Of a DNA stretch of 6,621 bases, positions 4,852-6,621 are shown piece after piece. This DNA is from 2-12-FULL-42-15 sp964196565 (lineage in GTDB: Bacteria > Pseudomonadota > Gammaproteobacteria > Coxiellales > Coxiellaceae): contig CAXMUH010000115.1 in NCBI GenBank assembly GCA_964196565.1, positions 1-6,621 of the forward strand. The letters are read 5' to 3'. The notes below the pieces were generated by a model. The model saw only the letters and a list, made by a program, of their open reading frames with translations, was not told the origin of the DNA and made no database searches. The translations under genes and the position numbers were made by a program. Position 1 is the first letter of the stretch. Every line of letters begins with the position of its first letter.

Positions 4852-6621
4852 TTAACTAGTCTGCGGATCGATGGACTTTTGTCCACCCTTCGACAATTTT
4901 TTAGTGTCTTTTGAGTTTTTTGATTTTCCCTCATCAGAAATTTCTTCAGAGTCATTCTCTTCGATCCAATCCTCCGGTGGAGTTGGCAGCTTACCTTGCA
5001 TAATTTCAGCAATTTGACCTTGATCAATCGTCTCATATTTAATTAAAGCTGCTGCCATCATATGCAACTTATCAAGGTTGGCCTGTAATACTTCTGTAGC
5101 AGCACTATACATACGCTCAACAATATGACGTACTTCGGTATCAATCTTCTGACTAGTTGAATCAGAGAGTTCTTTATGTTGAGTCACTGATCGACCTAAA
5201 AAGACTTCACCTTCATCTTCACCATAAGTCAACGGTCCAAGTTTGGCAGACAAGCCCCACTTGGTCACCATATTGCGTGCAATCTCTGTTGCTCTCTCTA
5301 TATCATTCGATGCACCGGTAGTAACATAGTCAGCGCCAAAAATTAATTCTTCAGCAATTCGACCACCATAGAGAGCCGCAAGTTTGCTTTCAAGACGAAG
5401 TTTAGAAAAACTGTAACGATCTTCTTCCGGTAAAAACATGGTAACGCCCAAAGCTCGACCGCGCGGAATAATTGTCACCTTATAGACTGGATCATGATCA
5501 GGCATTTTTAAACCAACAATGGCATGCCCTGCCTCGTGATAAGCGGTAAGCTTTCGCTCATCCTCATTCATCACCATCGACCTGCGCTCAGCTCCCATCA
5601 TAATTTTATCTTTAGCTTTTTCAAATTCGGCCATGCCGACTTTTTTCTTGTTAGCGCGTGCTGCAAATAAAGCGGCTTCATTAACCAAGTTAGCAAGATC
5701 TGCACCTGAGAAACCAGGTGTTCCACGCGCAATAAGCGATGGACGAACATCATCCAACGTTGGTACCGTTTTCATATGAACTTCAAGAATACCTTCACGA
5801 CCTTTAATATCAGGTAATGGCACCACTACTTGACGATCAAAACGACCAGGGCGTAATAAAGCGGGGTCAAGTACATCTGGACGGTTAGTCGCAGCGACCA
5901 CAATCACGCCTTCTTTACCTTCAAAGCCATCCATTTCAACTAATAATTGGTTGAGAGTTTGTTCGCGTTCGTCGTGTCCACCACCAAGACCTGCGCCTCG
6001 ATGACGCCCAACCGCGTCAATTTCATCGATAAAAATAATACATGGCGCATGTTTTTTAGCTTGTTCAAACATATCGCGTACACGCGATGCACCAACACCA
6101 ACAAACATTTCAACAAAATCAGAACCTGAAATTGTGAAAAACGGAACTTTCGCTTCACCTGCAACAGCTCTTGCTAATAATGTTTTACCCGTTCCTGGAG
6201 GACCGACTAATAACACGCCGCATGGAATTTTGCCACCAAGCTTTTGGAATTTGCCTGGGTCACTTAAAAATTCAACCAGTTCTTGTACTTCATCTTTTGC
6301 TTCTTCAACGCCTGCGACATCAGCAAAAGTTACTTTAATTTGGTCTTGAGCCAATAAACGTGCTTTTGAACGACCAAATGACATTGGACCACCTTTGCCA
6401 CCGCCACCGCCTTGCATTTGACGCATTAAGAAAATCCAAACCACTATTAATAATAGGAATGGCGCTAAGCTAAGCAGGATGCGTACAAATATGCTGGTCT
6501 GTTTCGGCGGTTTGCCAGTAACGCTAACGTTCTTTTTAACTAACTGAGCCAAAAGAGCTTCGTTTTGCATCGGTAAATAAGTGGTGAATTTCTCATTGCC
6601 TTTGGTGACGCCGGTGATAGT
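4852..6621 (-). CDS. ftsH: ATP-dependent zinc metalloprotease FtsH (5' end off right edge)
   Basis: FtsH is a hexameric inner-membrane AAA+ protease that extracts and degrades membrane proteins and regulatory proteins such as LpxC and sigma-32. The frame stays open to the window edge, giving 589 visible residues. Comparison with E. coli FtsH suggests that about 50 N-terminal residues, including the first membrane helix, lie beyond it. Visible parts, in window numbering, are the end of the periplasmic domain (TITGVTKGNEKFTTYLP), TM2 (about 44-66), the MRQMQGGGGG linker, Walker A GPPGTGKT (140-147), the FVGVGA pore loop, Walker B IIFIDEID (195-202), the second region of homology with arginines in LLRPGRFDR (about 255-263), zinc site HEAGH (362-366) and the third zinc ligand Asp440 in TGASNDIERAT. 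An ATG at 6568-6570 is internal, not the start. The C-terminal tail (last ~35 residues) is acidic, then lysine/serine rich, and poorly conserved. The gene is probably in an operon with folP and glmM. Confidence 0.98.
   Translation of the reverse strand, partial: TITGVTKGNEKFTTYLPMQNEALLAQLVKKNVSVTGKPPKQTSIFVRILLSLAPFLLLIVVWIFLMRQMQGGGGGKGGPMSFGRSKARLLAQDQIKVTFADVAGVEEAKDEVQELVEFLSDPGKFQKLGGKIPCGVLLVGPPGTGKTLLARAVAGEAKVPFFTISGSDFVEMFVGVGASRVRDMFEQAKKHAPCIIFIDEIDAVGRHRGAGLGGGHDEREQTLNQLLVEMDGFEGKEGVIVVAATNRPDVLDPALLRPGRFDRQVVVPLPDIKGREGILEVHMKTVPTLDDVRPSLIARGTPGFSGADLANLVNEAALFAARANKKKVGMAEFEKAKDKIMMGAERRSMVMNEDERKLTAYHEAGHAIVGLKMPDHDPVYKVTIIPRGRALGVTMFLPEEDRYSFSKLRLESKLAALYGGRIAEELIFGADYVTTGASNDIERATEIARNMVTKWGLSAKLGPLTYGEDEGEVFLGRSVTQHKELSDSTSQKIDTEVRHIVERMYSAATEVLQANLDKLHMMAAALIKYETIDQGQIAEIMQGKLPTPPEDWIEENDSEEISDEGKSKNSKDTKKLSKGGQKSIDPQTS

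Noticed and set aside
5940..6349. Plus- and minus-strand frames of 60-74 codons within ftsH
   Set aside because: These are shadows of the strongly conserved ftsH AAA+ coding sequence.

Overview
The window looks like a chromosomal segment of a moderately AT-rich gammaproteobacterium (about 40% G+C by eye). All five substantial genes lie on the minus strand. The right half carries the conserved housekeeping block ftsH-folP-glmM in its usual gammaproteobacterial order, with 14-16 nt gaps that suggest one operon. The transporter resembles the GadC-type amino acid antiporters common in host-associated groups such as Legionella, Coxiella and Francisella. A Legionellales-like organism is therefore a reasonable guess, but the sequence does not prove it.

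Layout from right to left, which is the direction of transcription: ftsH (membrane AAA+ zinc protease, 5' end beyond the window edge); folP (dihydropteroate synthase); glmM (phosphoglucosamine mutase, best started at a GTG at 3951); a roughly 525-base gap without a large gene, holding repeat copy B, a candidate promoter, two tiny ORFs with good Shine-Dalgarno sites and a short inverted repeat; a 12-TM GadC-like amino acid antiporter without the usual C-terminal plug; a roughly 340-base gap holding repeat copy A and a strong guaB promoter; and the first 103 codons of guaB (IMP dehydrogenase).

The genes serve separate core functions: membrane protein quality control (FtsH), folate synthesis (FolP), amino-sugar supply for peptidoglycan and lipopolysaccharide (GlmM), guanine nucleotide synthesis (GuaB) and amino acid exchange (the transporter). 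In many gammaproteobacteria secG, or tpiA and secG, follow glmM. Here they are replaced by the transporter, which is bracketed on both sides by copies of the same ~150-base palindromic repeat.

The most unusual observation is that the two copies share the same left flank in the same orientation, while the spacer between their inverted arms is reversed in one copy relative to the other. No large novel system is visible. The points most worth a second look are the repeat pair, the tiny ORFs ahead of the transporter, and the altered signature residues in FolP and GlmM.
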